From NCBI RefSeq assembly GCF_030818075.1, contig NZ_JAUSZZ010000001.1:1054001-1118000 (forward strand): 64,000 nucleotides of DNA, given 5' to 3'. Made by a program: the position numbers and the translations under genes. Shown one piece after another: positions 1 through 8,032 of the stretch. The stretch's first letter is position 1, and each line of letters starts with the position of its first letter. Source of the DNA: Microbacterium proteolyticum (GTDB lineage: Bacteria > Actinomycetota > Actinomycetes > Actinomycetales > Microbacteriaceae). Below the pieces are notes generated by a model that had not been told where the DNA came from, ran no database searches, and worked only from the letters and a program-made list of their open reading frames with translations.

Positions 1-2133
1 GCGCAGATGATCCAGTGGATCTCCGCGATCGAGGACAGCAAGATCGACGCCGACATCGCCTACTGGAACATCGACGGCAACCTCTCCGACTCCGCCGTCG
101 AAGCCAATCGCGGCAACGGCCAGTGGTGGCTGCTGAACTCCTACGGGAACATGACCGGCGACACCGTCCGCGTGACCCCGCCTCAGCCCGACGTGAGCTA
201 CACCCTGCAGGGCGTGGCGACGATCGACGACGCCAAGAAGCAGGTGAAGGCACTCATCGGTGGCTCCACGGGGGCGCAGACCGTCTACGTCGACAACCTG
301 CCGTCGTACGTCGGCGACAGCGCGCACGTGCTCATCCGCGACATCCGGTGGACGGGGCAGATCGGCGACTCCGCCGAGCCCCAGACGGTGAAGGAGTTCG
401 AAGCTCCGGTGCGCGGCGGCACGGTCGAGCTCGGCTTCGGTGCGGGCGATCTGCCCGCGCTCGGCGCCGACTCCGCCTACGAGATCGTCGTCACTCCCGG
501 CACCGACACCTCCTCGCCCTCGCAGCCCTCCGTGTCGTGGCGCGGCGTGTACGAGGCGGAGGCGGCCGGGCACACCGGTGCGCCGTATTACCTCAACGGT
601 CCCGAGGGGTCGCCGGCCGACGTGGCGAAGTTCTACACCTCCGGCGAGCGAAACGTCGGCGGAATCGAGGGCAACTCCTCCCTGGCGCTGAACTTCGACG
701 TCACGGTGCCCCAGGCCGGCACGTACGACCTGAGCGTCCTGGCGAATGCGTACAACAAGGAGGCGCGCAACGAGGAGCAGGGTCCGGTCAACATGTTCCT
801 GCGCGTCAACGGCGGCGCCGAGCAGGAGATCTACGCCGACCTCGGCTACAAGTGGGTCGTCTGGGATCACACCGACACCAAGGTCGCCCTCAACGCCGGG
901 AAGAACACGATCACCCTCGCGGCGCGCAGCCTCGACGGCACGAAGGCGACGAAGGGTGCCGCCATCATCGACAAGATCGATGTGACGCTGCCCAACGCGA
1001 ACTACACGCCCATCTACGAGGCCGAGAACGCCGTTCTCCACGACGCCACGGCGACCTACGACCGGGGCGGCGTGTCCGGCTCGGGTTCGGTGAACGTCGG
1101 CGCGAACCAGTCGGTCACCTTCTGGGTCTACAACAAGGACGACTCCGAGAAGTCGCTCGAGGTGAAGACTCTCGGCGGCGGTACGGGGACGGTCAAGGTC
1201 AACGGGAGCGAGATCGCCTCGGTGACCGACACCGCGACGATCCCGGCGTTCCTGGTGGGCGGTGTCAACAAGGTCGAGATCGTCGGCGCCACGGGGACCC
1301 TGGCCCTGGACCGCGTCTCCGTCGGCGCATCCGGGGGCAAGCTCGCCACGCAGTCCGTCGAAGCCGAAGCGGGCACGCTCAACGGCACCGCGCGGGTGCA
1401 GGACCTCTCGCTCGCGAGCGGGGGCAAGGCGGTCGTCGCCGTCGGCGGCGCCCAGAACAACGCCAACACCCTGACCCACAAGGTGACGGTGGAAGAGGCC
1501 GGCACGTACGCGATGACGGTGCGCTACTCCAACGAGGAGCAGTCGCCCGCCTCGCACTACAACCCCGATCCGGTGGCCCGCCGAGCCGACATCACGGTGA
1601 ACGGCGGACCCGTGCAGCAGGTGCTGTTCCCGCAGAGCTACAACGCCAACCAGTTCTGGGATCTCACCGTGCCGGTCCAGCTGAAGGCCGGAGAGAACAC
1701 CGTCACGTTCGCGTCGAAGGAAGCGCCGGACTTCAACGGCCGGACCTTCATCTCGGAGCGGTACCCGACACTGGGGCTGCGGTCGCAGTGGGCGCCCAAC
1801 CTGGACAAGCTCACCTTCACGGCGCTGAAGCCGGCGGCCGCAACTGCGGCCCTGAAGGTGGATGCCACGGCCTCCACCCGCAAGATCGGCGGCAAGGCGT
1901 ACGTCACCGTCACGGCGGTGAACCGTTCATCGGTGCCGGTGCAGATCGAGGTCGTCACGGCGTACGGGAAGAAGACGTTCGCCGAGGTCAAGCCGAACCA
2001 GACGGTGAGCGCGGCCATCAATTCACGGCAAGCGTCGATCCCCGCCGGCATGGCGACGGTCACGGCAACGGCCACGATCGGTGGGCAGAAGGTGACGTCG
2101 ACGGTCGAAGCGCCATACAACGCTCAGCAGTGA
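1..2133 (+). CDS. C-terminal part of secreted carbohydrate-binding/glycosidase-like protein (5' truncated)
   Basis: The frame is open to the window edge, so the N-terminus is missing. The first ~60 residues (AYWNIDGNLSDS, WWLLNSYGNMTGDTV) resemble the end of a clan-A type glycosidase fold. They are followed by a beta-rich domain and three carbohydrate-binding-module-like segments that open with YEAEAA, YEAENA and SVEAEAG, as CBM6/CBM35 modules do (roughly residues 183-330, 335-445 and 450-610). The last ~95 residues form another beta domain without an LPxTG or membrane anchor. The protein probably acts outside the cell on a plant or microbial polysaccharide. The catalytic family and substrate cannot be decided from this fragment. 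A GC-rich hairpin follows the stop codon. Confidence 0.8.
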   Translation, partial: AQMIQWISAIEDSKIDADIAYWNIDGNLSDSAVEANRGNGQWWLLNSYGNMTGDTVRVTPPQPDVSYTLQGVATIDDAKKQVKALIGGSTGAQTVYVDNLPSYVGDSAHVLIRDIRWTGQIGDSAEPQTVKEFEAPVRGGTVELGFGAGDLPALGADSAYEIVVTPGTDTSSPSQPSVSWRGVYEAEAAGHTGAPYYLNGPEGSPADVAKFYTSGERNVGGIEGNSSLALNFDVTVPQAGTYDLSVLANAYNKEARNEEQGPVNMFLRVNGGAEQEIYADLGYKWVVWDHTDTKVALNAGKNTITLAARSLDGTKATKGAAIIDKIDVTLPNANYTPIYEAENAVLHDATATYDRGGVSGSGSVNVGANQSVTFWVYNKDDSEKSLEVKTLGGGTGTVKVNGSEIASVTDTATIPAFLVGGVNKVEIVGATGTLALDRVSVGASGGKLATQSVEAEAGTLNGTARVQDLSLASGGKAVVAVGGAQNNANTLTHKVTVEEAGTYAMTVRYSNEEQSPASHYNPDPVARRADITVNGGPVQQVLFPQSYNANQFWDLTVPVQLKAGENTVTFASKEAPDFNGRTFISERYPTLGLRSQWAPNLDKLTFTALKPAAATAALKVDATASTRKIGGKAYVTVTAVNRSSVPVQIEVVTAYGKKTFAEVKPNQTVSAAINSRQASIPAGMATVTATATIGGQKVTSTVEAPYNAQQ

Positions 2134-2175
2134 CGATCCCGGTGGGGGCGGGCTGGACGCTCCCACCGAGGATTC

Positions 2176-2210
2176 CGAGGCGGGGGTGGGCACAGCTCGC
2201 CCCCGCCTCG
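2176..2210 (+). terminator. Hairpin after the carbohydrate-binding protein
   Basis: Arms CGAGGCGGGGG (2176-2186) and CCCCCGCCTCG (2200-2210) pair perfectly around a 13-nt loop, about 45 nt after the stop codon. There is no T tract, so this is a likely but not classical terminator. Confidence 0.5.
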
Positions 2211-2345
2211 TCGTCGCGGTGGGCCCCGAGGCCGCGCCGATCGTCGACCCCTGCGGCCGACGGTCATCGCGCGGGTGTGACAGGGTGCCCCGCTTCACGG
2301 CATCCCGCTCACCCGGCATCCGCCCGCCGTGCCCGAACCGCCGCG

Positions 2346-2351
2346 GATAAT
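2346..2351 (+). promoter_or_regulatory. -10 box of a leaderless promoter (SnoaL-like gene)
   Basis: GATAAT ends 6 nt before the GTG at 2358. Transcription would therefore begin at the start codon itself. This supports choosing that GTG. Confidence 0.5.
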
Positions 2352-2357
2352 GGGGGA

Positions 2358-2747
2358 GTGGAGCCCTGGGAGATGCGCGAGTGGTTCGCCGACGTCCTCG
2401 ACGCCCTCAACCGCCACCATCTCGACGACCTCCGCGCCTTCCTGCACCCCGGTGTCCGCCGGGCGCACCTGCCGGCCGGAGCCGAGGCCTGGATCGCCGA
2501 GTACGCCGAGCTGCTGCACGGCTTCCCCGACTGGCAGTGGAAGCGCATCCACGTGCTCGTCGAGGACGATCGGCTCGCTGTCCATCTGCGCGGCGGAGGC
2601 ACCCACACCGGCCCGTTCGCGCACGTCGCGCCGACGCGCCGACGGGTCAACATCGCGTCATTCGCCATGTACCGGGTGGAGCACGGCCGCATCGTCGAGG
2701 CGAGCGGCACCGACGACGCCGCGCAGATCCGGGCGGCCATCGCCTGA
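2358..2747 (+). CDS. SnoaL-like / nuclear transport factor 2-like protein
   Basis: The 129-residue protein has the SnoaL/NTF2-like pattern: an N-terminal helix (VLDALNRHHLDDLRAFLHP), then WIAEYAELLHGFPDWQWKRI and a curved beta sheet ending in FAMYRVEHGRIVEASGTDD. Family members are small ligand-binding or cyclase-like proteins, often of unknown substrate. The GTG start is chosen because a GATAAT -10 box lies 6 nt upstream. ATG at 2373 is the alternative. The gene stands alone upstream of the BLUF operon. No specific function can be given. Confidence 0.75.
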   Translation: MEPWEMREWFADVLDALNRHHLDDLRAFLHPGVRRAHLPAGAEAWIAEYAELLHGFPDWQWKRIHVLVEDDRLAVHLRGGGTHTGPFAHVAPTRRRVNIASFAMYRVEHGRIVEASGTDDAAQIRAAIA

Positions 2748-2794
2748 CGAATCGCGGTTCGGCAGCCGTGGGCGGTCTGTCAAGGGCGGCTCGA

Positions 2795-2816
2795 TGTCGG
2801 AACCCCCGGGTACCGT
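2795..2816 (+). promoter_or_regulatory. TGTCGG-N10-TACCGT promoter of the BLUF operon
   Basis: TGTCGG (2795-2800) is followed after exactly 10 nt by TACCGT (2811-2816). The same spacing recurs in eight other promoters of the window. The first gene starts at 2859, preceded by the ribosome-binding site AAGGAGG. Confidence 0.45.
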
Positions 2817-2858
2817 CACTTCTGCCCGGTTTCCACCTCGGGTGTAAGGAGGGCGGCC

Positions 2859-3146
2859 ATGGAGTCTCCCGAACAGCCCCGAGCGGGAGTCATCTGGGCT
2901 CGCGTCGAAGAGGGCTTCCACGTGGGCAGCCGCAGCGGTGTCTTCCTCGGCTACATCGACCGTCAGCCCGACGGCGTCTTCCTGGCCCACGACGGCCGGT
3001 CGCAGGTCGTCGGACGCTTCGCGGCCTTGACCGAGGCGATGGCCGCCGTCACCAACGGCCAGCCCCCACTCGAGGCGCCGGTCACCCTCGCGCAGGTGCG
3101 CGTCCCCGCACCGCGTTCGTCCGACGAAGGGAGCGCGGTCGCGTGA
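2859..3146 (+). CDS. Small protein translationally coupled to a BLUF photoreceptor
   Basis: The 95-residue protein has no membrane segment or signal peptide. Its middle is beta-rich (FHVGSRSGVFLGYID, DGVFLAHDGRSQVVGRF), followed by a helix (AALTEAMAAVTNG) and a flexible tail. A strong AAGGAGG precedes the ATG. Its TGA overlaps the GTG of the BLUF gene (3143-3146), so the two are probably translated together. I do not recognise a named family. The coupling makes it a candidate partner or output domain of the light sensor, which is inference only. Confidence 0.75.
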   Translation: MESPEQPRAGVIWARVEEGFHVGSRSGVFLGYIDRQPDGVFLAHDGRSQVVGRFAALTEAMAAVTNGQPPLEAPVTLAQVRVPAPRSSDEGSAVA

Positions 3147-3580
3147 GCACATCCCTGGTCTCCGTCTCCTACGTCAGTACGGCCGTCGACTCGTTCGACG
3201 ACGCCGCGCTGGCCGAGCTGCTCGCCCAGAGTCGCGCTTCGAACAGCGAGCACGACCTCACCGGCATGCTGCTCTACCGCCGCGGGCGGTTCTTCCAGGT
3301 GCTCGAGGGGCCTCAGGATGCCGTCGACGAGCTGATGGCGAAGATCGGGCGCGATCCGCGGCACACCGACGTACGGGTGCTGCTCACCGAGCAGCTCGAC
3401 GAGCGGCGGTTCTCGGAGTGGACCATGGGCTACGAACCGATCGGGGTCCCCACGACCCCGGCTCCCGAGGGATTCCGCGACACGTTCGACGACCTCGAGT
3501 CCGACGACGAGGATGCCGGCATCCGCGCGGTGCGCGAGCTCACGGTGTGGTTCCGTGCCCGTACGGCGATCCCCGCCTGA
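3143..3580 (+). CDS. BLUF-domain blue-light sensor
   Basis: BLUF proteins bind FAD and change hydrogen bonding on blue-light absorption. The residues that define the family in AppA (Tyr21, Asn45, Gln63, Trp104, Met106) are all present with identical spacing: Tyr10, Asn34, Gln52, Trp93 and Met95. The domain covers about residues 1-100 (LTGMLLYRRGRFFQVLEG and RHTDVRVL are typical). A 45-residue acidic then helical tail follows, without an enzymatic output domain, so it is a short BLUF protein that must signal through a partner. Its GTG overlaps the stop of the preceding small gene. Confidence 0.9.
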   Translation: MSTSLVSVSYVSTAVDSFDDAALAELLAQSRASNSEHDLTGMLLYRRGRFFQVLEGPQDAVDELMAKIGRDPRHTDVRVLLTEQLDERRFSEWTMGYEPIGVPTTPAPEGFRDTFDDLESDDEDAGIRAVRELTVWFRARTAIPA

Positions 3581-3630
3581 CGATCCCTGTCGGAGGAACG
3601 CCTTCTCGGTGGTTTCCCGAGGGTCGGCGG

Positions 3631-3636
3631 TAACGT
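3631..3636 (+). promoter_or_regulatory. -10 box of a leaderless promoter (Pr6Pr gene)
   Basis: TAACGT ends 7 nt before the GTG at 3644, and no ribosome-binding site is visible. This predicts a leaderless transcript. Confidence 0.45.
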
Positions 3637-3643
3637 CGCCGAG

Positions 3644-4285
3644 GTGACCCGCGTCTCGTCCGCTCAGCTCTCGTCGAGCGAGCGCGCGCGGCCGCTCGCC
3701 CGCGTCATCGTCGGGACGGCGATCGTTCTGGTCGTGCTCTACGCCTACGCGCTGCGGGCCGCGGTGGGCGACCTCAACCCGTTCGACTTCTTCGGATACT
3801 TCACGAATCAGACGAGTTCGCTCACCGCGCTCGTCCTCATCGCCGTGGGAATCCTCGCCCTCGGTGGTCGCCCTCGACCGACGTGGCTCTCGGTCGCGTG
3901 GGGCGTGGGGGCGGCGTGTCTGATCGTGGTCGCCGTCGTCTACAACACCCTGGTGCCCGGCACGGGATCGGCGCCGCCCTGGGTCAGTGTCGTGCTGCAC
4001 ATCGTCTTCCCCGCGGTGGTGCTGTTCGACGTGCTGCTCTCGCCGGACCGTCCGAGGCTCTCGTGGAGGCAGCTGTGGTGGGTGCTGCCGTACCCCCTCG
4101 TGTGGATCACCGTCGTGCTGGTCCGTGGTGTCACAGACGGGTGGGTGCCCTACGGCTTCCTGTTGCCGCAACGCGGCATCGAGTCGCTCATCCTGCATGT
4201 GATCGGCATCCTGGCTCTGCTGATCCTCGCGGCGGCGGCCGTGTGGGGATTCGGGGGGCGAGCGCCGCGGCGATCCGGGGTGTAG
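3644..4285 (+). CDS. Pr6Pr-family integral membrane protein
   Basis: The 213-residue protein has six or so hydrophobic segments: about residues 20-42, 60-75, 84-105, 112-130, 145-162 and 185-205. The motifs FFGYFTNQTS near the end of the first loop and the late FLLPQRG are typical of the Pr6Pr/FAR-17a-like membrane family common in Microbacteriaceae. No enzymatic role is established for bacterial members. The GTG is chosen from the TAACGT box 7 nt upstream. Confidence 0.75.
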   Translation: MTRVSSAQLSSSERARPLARVIVGTAIVLVVLYAYALRAAVGDLNPFDFFGYFTNQTSSLTALVLIAVGILALGGRPRPTWLSVAWGVGAACLIVVAVVYNTLVPGTGSAPPWVSVVLHIVFPAVVLFDVLLSPDRPRLSWRQLWWVLPYPLVWITVVLVRGVTDGWVPYGFLLPQRGIESLILHVIGILALLILAAAAVWGFGGRAPRRSGV

Positions 4286-4428
4286 GGCGCGCGGGCGGTG
4301 ATTCTGCGCAGCGATCGTGGGGCAGCCGGTCGTCCGCGATGGTCCGGGTGCCCCTCGGCGTCTGTCCTCGACGATGCCGGGCAGCAGGCGGTGTCAGCCT
4401 GTTCGGCACCCGGCCCGCCCCGCGGTGG

Positions 4429-5133
4429 TCAGAGGGGCGGATCGAGGTCGCGGAGCGCGGCATCCATCCGCTCCGCCATGACCGCGTACCCGGTGTCGTC
4501 GGGGTGCAGTCCGTCCGAGGCCATCCAGCTCTCGGCGGAGTCGGCGTCGTGGCCCTCGAGCCAGCGGCTCGCGCCGTCGATGTGGTCGGCGCCGATGCGC
4601 GCGGCCGCGGCCTCGACCCACCCCGCGATGACGTCGACCGAGGCCGGGCGATCGTCGGTGTACCAGAACGGCTCGACCACGACGATGCGGGCCTCGGGCA
4701 GTCCGTCGCGGAGGCGCTGCAGGTCGCTGTCGATGGCGGCGCGGATCCGCTCGGCGGCCCGGTCGTAGCTGAAGGTGTCGTTCAGGCCCATCGTCACGAA
4801 CACGATGTCGGGGTCGTCGTCGATGATGAGCGCGGGGATGTCGTCGAGACCGGGCCCCATCGCCTCGCGCCGGTTGACGAAGCCGAGGCCGTTCTCGGAG
4901 CGGTTGATCTCGTACCAGCCGCGGTCGGCCGAGACGATGGACGACCAGCGCTTGTCTGTCGAGCTCGCGCCCGTCCCCCGCGTGTAGGAATCGCCGTAGA
5001 ACGCGACGACGGGGGCATCGGGGTCGGCCACGGGCGCCGACGGCGCGGTGTCCGGTGACGGGACGGAGCACGCGGCGAGGCCCGCGAGGAGGGATGCCAC
5101 GACCCCCAGGCTCAGCAGTCGTCGCGCGCGCAT
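4429..5133 (-). CDS. SGNH/GDSL-family hydrolase lipoprotein
   Basis: The 234-residue protein has a lipoprotein signal peptide with lipobox LAAC (Cys22), so it is probably anchored outside the membrane. The SGNH blocks are present: GDSY with nucleophile Ser49, MGLND with Asn118, and SDGLHP with Asp207 and His210 as the remaining catalytic dyad. Such enzymes are esterases or deacetylases of varied substrates; the substrate here cannot be read. The ATG at 5133 is preceded by GACAAT 6 nt upstream, which suggests a leaderless transcript. Confidence 0.85.
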   Translation of the reverse strand: MRARRLLSLGVVASLLAGLAACSVPSPDTAPSAPVADPDAPVVAFYGDSYTRGTGASSTDKRWSSIVSADRGWYEINRSENGLGFVNRREAMGPGLDDIPALIIDDDPDIVFVTMGLNDTFSYDRAAERIRAAIDSDLQRLRDGLPEARIVVVEPFWYTDDRPASVDVIAGWVEAAAARIGADHIDGASRWLEGHDADSAESWMASDGLHPDDTGYAVMAERMDAALRDLDPPL

Positions 5134-5197
5134 GAGCCCATTGTCGCCCGTGCGTCGGACGTCGGCGCGGTCGGTGGTGTCCGAGGGGGCCGACGCA

Positions 5198-5776
5198 TCA
5201 GGTCGTTTCCTCGCGGTCCCGCTCCTCCAGGCGAGCGACCTGGCGCGCGATGCGCGCGGCGCGCACGGTGTCGTTCGGGGCCGTGACCACCGGGTGCAGC
5301 ACCGCGTAGCGCTGCGTCTTGTTCAGGGCGGCGAAGAGGCGCGCGGCGCCGGGGGCGGCATCCAGCGCGGCCTGCAGATCCGGCGGCACCTCGATCGTCG
5401 CGGGCCCCGCATATGCGCGCTCCCACCGCCCATCCGCCCGGGCCCGGGCGATCTCGTCGGCGCCTCGCGGGCGCATGCGCCCCTCGTCCGCCAGGCGCGC
5501 CACGATGTCGACGTTGCGGGTGGACCACAGCGACCGGCTGCGGCGCGGGGTGAAATGCTGCCAGAAGGTGGTGGCATCCCGAGACTGTCGGCGCCCGTCG
5601 ATCCAGCCGCTGCAGAGGGCCTCGTCGAGCGCCTCGGCGTAGGTCAACGTCGTGGGCGTCGTCGTGCCCTTCTTGGCGAGCACGAGGCGCACGCCGTCGC
5701 TCGAGCTCTCGTGCTCGTCGAGCCATGATCGCCACCGCTGCACATCGGTGACGATGAGCTCGGGAATCTCGGCCAT
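5198..5776 (-). CDS. YdeI/OmpD-associated family protein
   Basis: The 192-residue protein matches the YdeI-type family of small bacterial proteins: DVQRWRSWLDEHESSSDGVRLVLAKKG, TYAEALDEALCSGWIDGRR, FTPRRSRSLWSTRNV, and the later helical domain LFAALNKTQRYAVLHPV. The biochemical role is unknown. The ATG at 5776 is chosen because GAGGAG lies about 8 nt upstream. A TGTCGG-N10-TAGGTT element (5803-5824) gives it a short-leader promoter. Confidence 0.8.
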   Translation of the reverse strand: MAEIPELIVTDVQRWRSWLDEHESSSDGVRLVLAKKGTTTPTTLTYAEALDEALCSGWIDGRRQSRDATTFWQHFTPRRSRSLWSTRNVDIVARLADEGRMRPRGADEIARARADGRWERAYAGPATIEVPPDLQAALDAAPGAARLFAALNKTQRYAVLHPVVTAPNDTVRAARIARQVARLEERDREETT

Positions 5777-5802
5777 CCATCGCTCCTCACGTCGTGACTG
5801 GC

Positions 5803-5824
5803 AACCTAACGCGTACCTCCGACA
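5803..5824 (-). promoter_or_regulatory. TGTCGG-N10-TAGGTT promoter of the YdeI-type gene
   Basis: Read on the minus strand, TGTCGG (5824-5819) is followed after 10 nt by TAGGTT (5808-5803), about 26 nt before the ATG at 5776. It has the same architecture as the elements before the sulfur operon, the histidine kinase and others. Confidence 0.45.
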
Positions 5825-5898
5825 TCGGGCCCCTATCGGAGCGGGACCCCGCGTGCAAGTGGCCGCACCCCGACCCCAGCGACCGCCACGATGTGGGA

Positions 5899-6261
5899 AT
5901 GCGATGTGTGACGTACGCCGGCGAGACCGTGACCACGACCGATGACGTGGCGGAGGCACTCATCCAGCTCACCGCGTCGATCGCCGCCGACGGTCAGGCG
6001 GAGGCGGTGAGCATCCCCATCGTCACGGGGGACGGCGGCACCGAAGAGGCCGAGCTGGTCATCGGGGTCGGCAACGACGTCCTGAGCGCTCCTGCGCACG
6101 ACTGGACCGGCGACGAGCCCGACTTCGCCTGGGCGGCCGAGGAGCTGCGGCAGCACAAGCGCTTCCCGCAGGCGCCCGCCATCGCGCACGAGCAGACGAT
6201 CGACACCGACAACCCCGACGCCTTCTGGGACCCCGATCTCGACGGCTTCACCCGCGCCTGA
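5899..6261 (+). CDS. Hypothetical protein
   Basis: The 120-residue acidic soluble protein begins MRCVTYAGETVTTTDDVAEALIQL and continues with a beta strand (AVSIPIVTGDGGTEEAELVIGVG) and a C-terminal acidic tail (NPDAFWDPDLDGF). No membrane segment or known motif is seen. The start is uncertain: the frame is open upstream to a GTG at 5794, but the conserved-looking part begins at 5899. I do not recognise the family. Confidence 0.6.
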   Translation: MRCVTYAGETVTTTDDVAEALIQLTASIAADGQAEAVSIPIVTGDGGTEEAELVIGVGNDVLSAPAHDWTGDEPDFAWAAEELRQHKRFPQAPAIAHEQTIDTDNPDAFWDPDLDGFTRA

Positions 6262-6484
6262 GCACCCCCGCACCCGCCGGGGGAGCTCGTCAAGCCGGGG
6301 GCCCCGCGCGCACCCGGACGTAACGTGGGTGCTCCACGCCGGACGTGACCGGTCATCACCCCGGTGTGTGAGCCCCGGACAGTTCGGGCGGCGTCGCCGT
6401 TTCGCGTCGCCGCCCGGACGCTCGGTTCGACGAGGAGCGTCGCCGCTCGTTTCCGGCGGGGCACGCATCCGCGAGGATGGGACG

Positions 6485-7246
6485 ATGCTGCACTCTCTCG
6501 TCACCGGTGCCTCGCGCGGGATCGGCCGGGCCATCGCCGTCGCCCTGAGCGCGCGCGGAGACCGCGTGGCCGTGCACTACGGCCACGATCGGGATGCCGC
6601 GGACGACACGCTCGCGCTCCTTCACGGCGACGGGCATCTCGTCGTCGGAGGCGATCTCTCCGACCCGCAGACGGCGGAGCGCGTCGTCACCGACGTGCTC
6701 GCGACGTTCGGCCGCATCGATGTGCTCGTCAACAACGCCGCGATCGCTCCGAACGCCTCGACATCGCATCCGATCGCCACCGTCGACTACGAGAGCTGGC
6801 ACCGCGTCTGGGAGCAGATGGTCGACGTCGACCTCCGCGCCCCCGCGAACATGACATTCCTGGTGGCGCGCTCGCTCATCGAGCGCGGACTTCCGGGGTC
6901 CATCGTCAACGTCGGCTCGCGCGGCGCCTTCCGCGGCGAGCCGGAGTTCCCCGCCTACGGCGCCGCGAAGGCGGGCCTGCACGCCATGGGCCAGTCTCTC
7001 GCCGTCGCGCTCGCCCCGCACGGCATCGCCGTCACCAGCGTCGCACCCGGCTTCGTCGGCACCGACCGGCAGCAGGAGAAGCTCGCCGGGGCTGCGGGTG
7101 ACGGCATCCGGGATCAGAGCCCCTTCGGCCGCGTCGCGACCCCGGAAGAAGTGGCGGATGCCGTGGTCTACCTCAGCGCGCCGCGCTCGCAGTGGGCGTC
7201 GGGCGCGATCCTCGACCTGAACGGCGCGTCGCACCTGCGCAGCTGA
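6485..7246 (+). CDS. SDR-family oxidoreductase (FabG-like)
   Basis: This is a 253-residue classical short-chain dehydrogenase. The NADP-binding TGASRGIG lies at residues 7-14 and NNAA at 83-86. The catalytic Ser145, Tyr158 and Lys162 (YGAAK) are present, and PGFVGTD shows the usual substrate-lid position. It is probably a cytosolic NAD(P)H-dependent ketoreductase of unknown substrate. The isolated setting gives no pathway clue, so FabG itself is not claimed. A GAGGAT box 6 nt before the ATG may again indicate a leaderless mRNA. Confidence 0.85.
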   Translation: MLHSLVTGASRGIGRAIAVALSARGDRVAVHYGHDRDAADDTLALLHGDGHLVVGGDLSDPQTAERVVTDVLATFGRIDVLVNNAAIAPNASTSHPIATVDYESWHRVWEQMVDVDLRAPANMTFLVARSLIERGLPGSIVNVGSRGAFRGEPEFPAYGAAKAGLHAMGQSLAVALAPHGIAVTSVAPGFVGTDRQQEKLAGAAGDGIRDQSPFGRVATPEEVADAVVYLSAPRSQWASGAILDLNGASHLRS

Positions 7247-7273
7247 GAGCGACGACCGGCGAGTCACCGGCGA

Positions 7274-7279
7274 TACGCT
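7274..7279 (+). promoter_or_regulatory. -10 box before an 11-codon leader ORF
   Basis: TACGCT ends 6 nt before ATG 7286. This is the same leaderless geometry seen at many genes of the window. Confidence 0.4.
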
Positions 7280-7285
7280 CGGCGC

Positions 7286-7321
7286 ATGCACGTTCTTGCG
7301 CCTCGCGCGGACCTTCGGTGA
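7286..7321 (+). CDS. Putative 11-aa leader peptide coupled to the next gene
   Basis: ATG at 7286 opens an 11-codon ORF (MHVLAPRADLR). Its TGA (7319-7321) overlaps the GTG start (7318) of the membrane-protein gene as GTGA. A TACGCT box 6 nt upstream would produce a leaderless mRNA starting with this ORF. Its role may be only to deliver ribosomes to the downstream start. There is no attenuator-like codon run. Confidence 0.35.
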   Translation: MHVLAPRADLR

Positions 7322-7761
7322 CCGACGAGGAGGCGGGACTCTCCCGGCGACTGTGGCGTGAGAAGCACAGGCCGCGTATGCGCCATCGCAGGATCTTCCG
7401 TGCACAGGTGTCCGTGGCCGTTCCACTGGCTCTCGCGATGTTCGTGGCGAGCTCGGGCTGGAGCCGGTACGGCGGCCAGTTGACGGCGGACGAGTCCGCG
7501 TGGTGGGTCGGCGGTATCGGCGCTTTGCTGGTCGTGGCGCTCGTCATCGACACCCTGCGTCGCGTCGCTTTCGTGGGCACAGCCGCGCTGGCGGCACTCA
7601 CCAGTGTGCTGGCGTCGATCGTCATCATCGGGCGGAACCAGGGTGTGTTCGCTCCGTCCATCACGGCGATGCTCGCGATGAACGCGGTCTGCGTCGTCGT
7701 CAGCTGTCTGGCGATCGTCCGTGTCGTGCGGCGGACGCGCACGGCGGAACCCGAGGTCTGA
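7318..7761 (+). CDS. Small membrane protein of unknown function
   Basis: The 147-residue protein has a basic N-terminal cytosolic segment (LWREKHRPRMRHRRIFR) and then four hydrophobic helices, about residues 37-54, 63-80, 85-104 and 110-132. It ends in a short basic tail. No functional motif is visible. The GTG at 7318 is preferred because it overlaps the stop of an 11-codon leader ORF. ATG 7378 is the alternative. Confidence 0.65.
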   Translation: MTDEEAGLSRRLWREKHRPRMRHRRIFRAQVSVAVPLALAMFVASSGWSRYGGQLTADESAWWVGGIGALLVVALVIDTLRRVAFVGTAALAALTSVLASIVIIGRNQGVFAPSITAMLAMNAVCVVVSCLAIVRVVRRTRTAEPEV

Positions 7762-7841
7762 CGGCCACGCCTCGCCGCGCGCCGAGTCCGCGGCGGCGTA
7801 TGCCCACACGCTGCGGCTTCGAGTTCCTGCGACACTCACGC

Positions 7842-7884
7842 GAAAGGTCCGCCACACCGCCTGTGGCGGTGCGTCGGACCTTTC
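7842..7884 (-). terminator. Hairpin, older copy of the tRNA-Gly terminator
   Basis: GAAAGGTCC (7842-7850) pairs with GGACCTTTC (7876-7884), with further pairing inside. It sits directly beside a 19-nt fragment of the tRNA-Gly 3' end (7885-7903). This mirrors the arrangement at the intact tRNA 147 bp away. Confidence 0.5.
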
Positions 7885-7903
7885 GAGGGGCTGACGGGAA
7901 TCG
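7885..7903 (-). pseudogene. Truncated copy of the tRNA-Gly 3' end
   Basis: Nineteen bases identical to 8032-8050, the 3' acceptor arm and part of the T arm of tRNA-Gly, are found here. The match stops abruptly inside the T arm, and no anticodon or D arm follows. With the adjacent terminator-like hairpin it looks like a decayed tandem duplicate or a scar of past integration. Confidence 0.6.
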
Positions 7904-7990
7904 TCCCTCCCGCTTCTCCACCCGCCGCTGCGCGGCGCGCGGAGCCTCGGCGGCAGGGGCCCACCCAGGGCTTCGATTCGCGGCGACACG

Positions 7991-8031
7991 AAAGCCCTCC
8001 CGAGCGGCCTGCGGCCGCCCGTGAGGGCTTT
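7991..8031 (-). terminator. Terminator of tRNA-Gly
   Basis: AAAGCCCTC (7991-7999) and GAGGGCTTT (8023-8031) form a hairpin immediately 3' of the tRNA on the minus strand, with extra GC pairing in the loop. Confidence 0.65.
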
Positions 8032-8032
8032 G

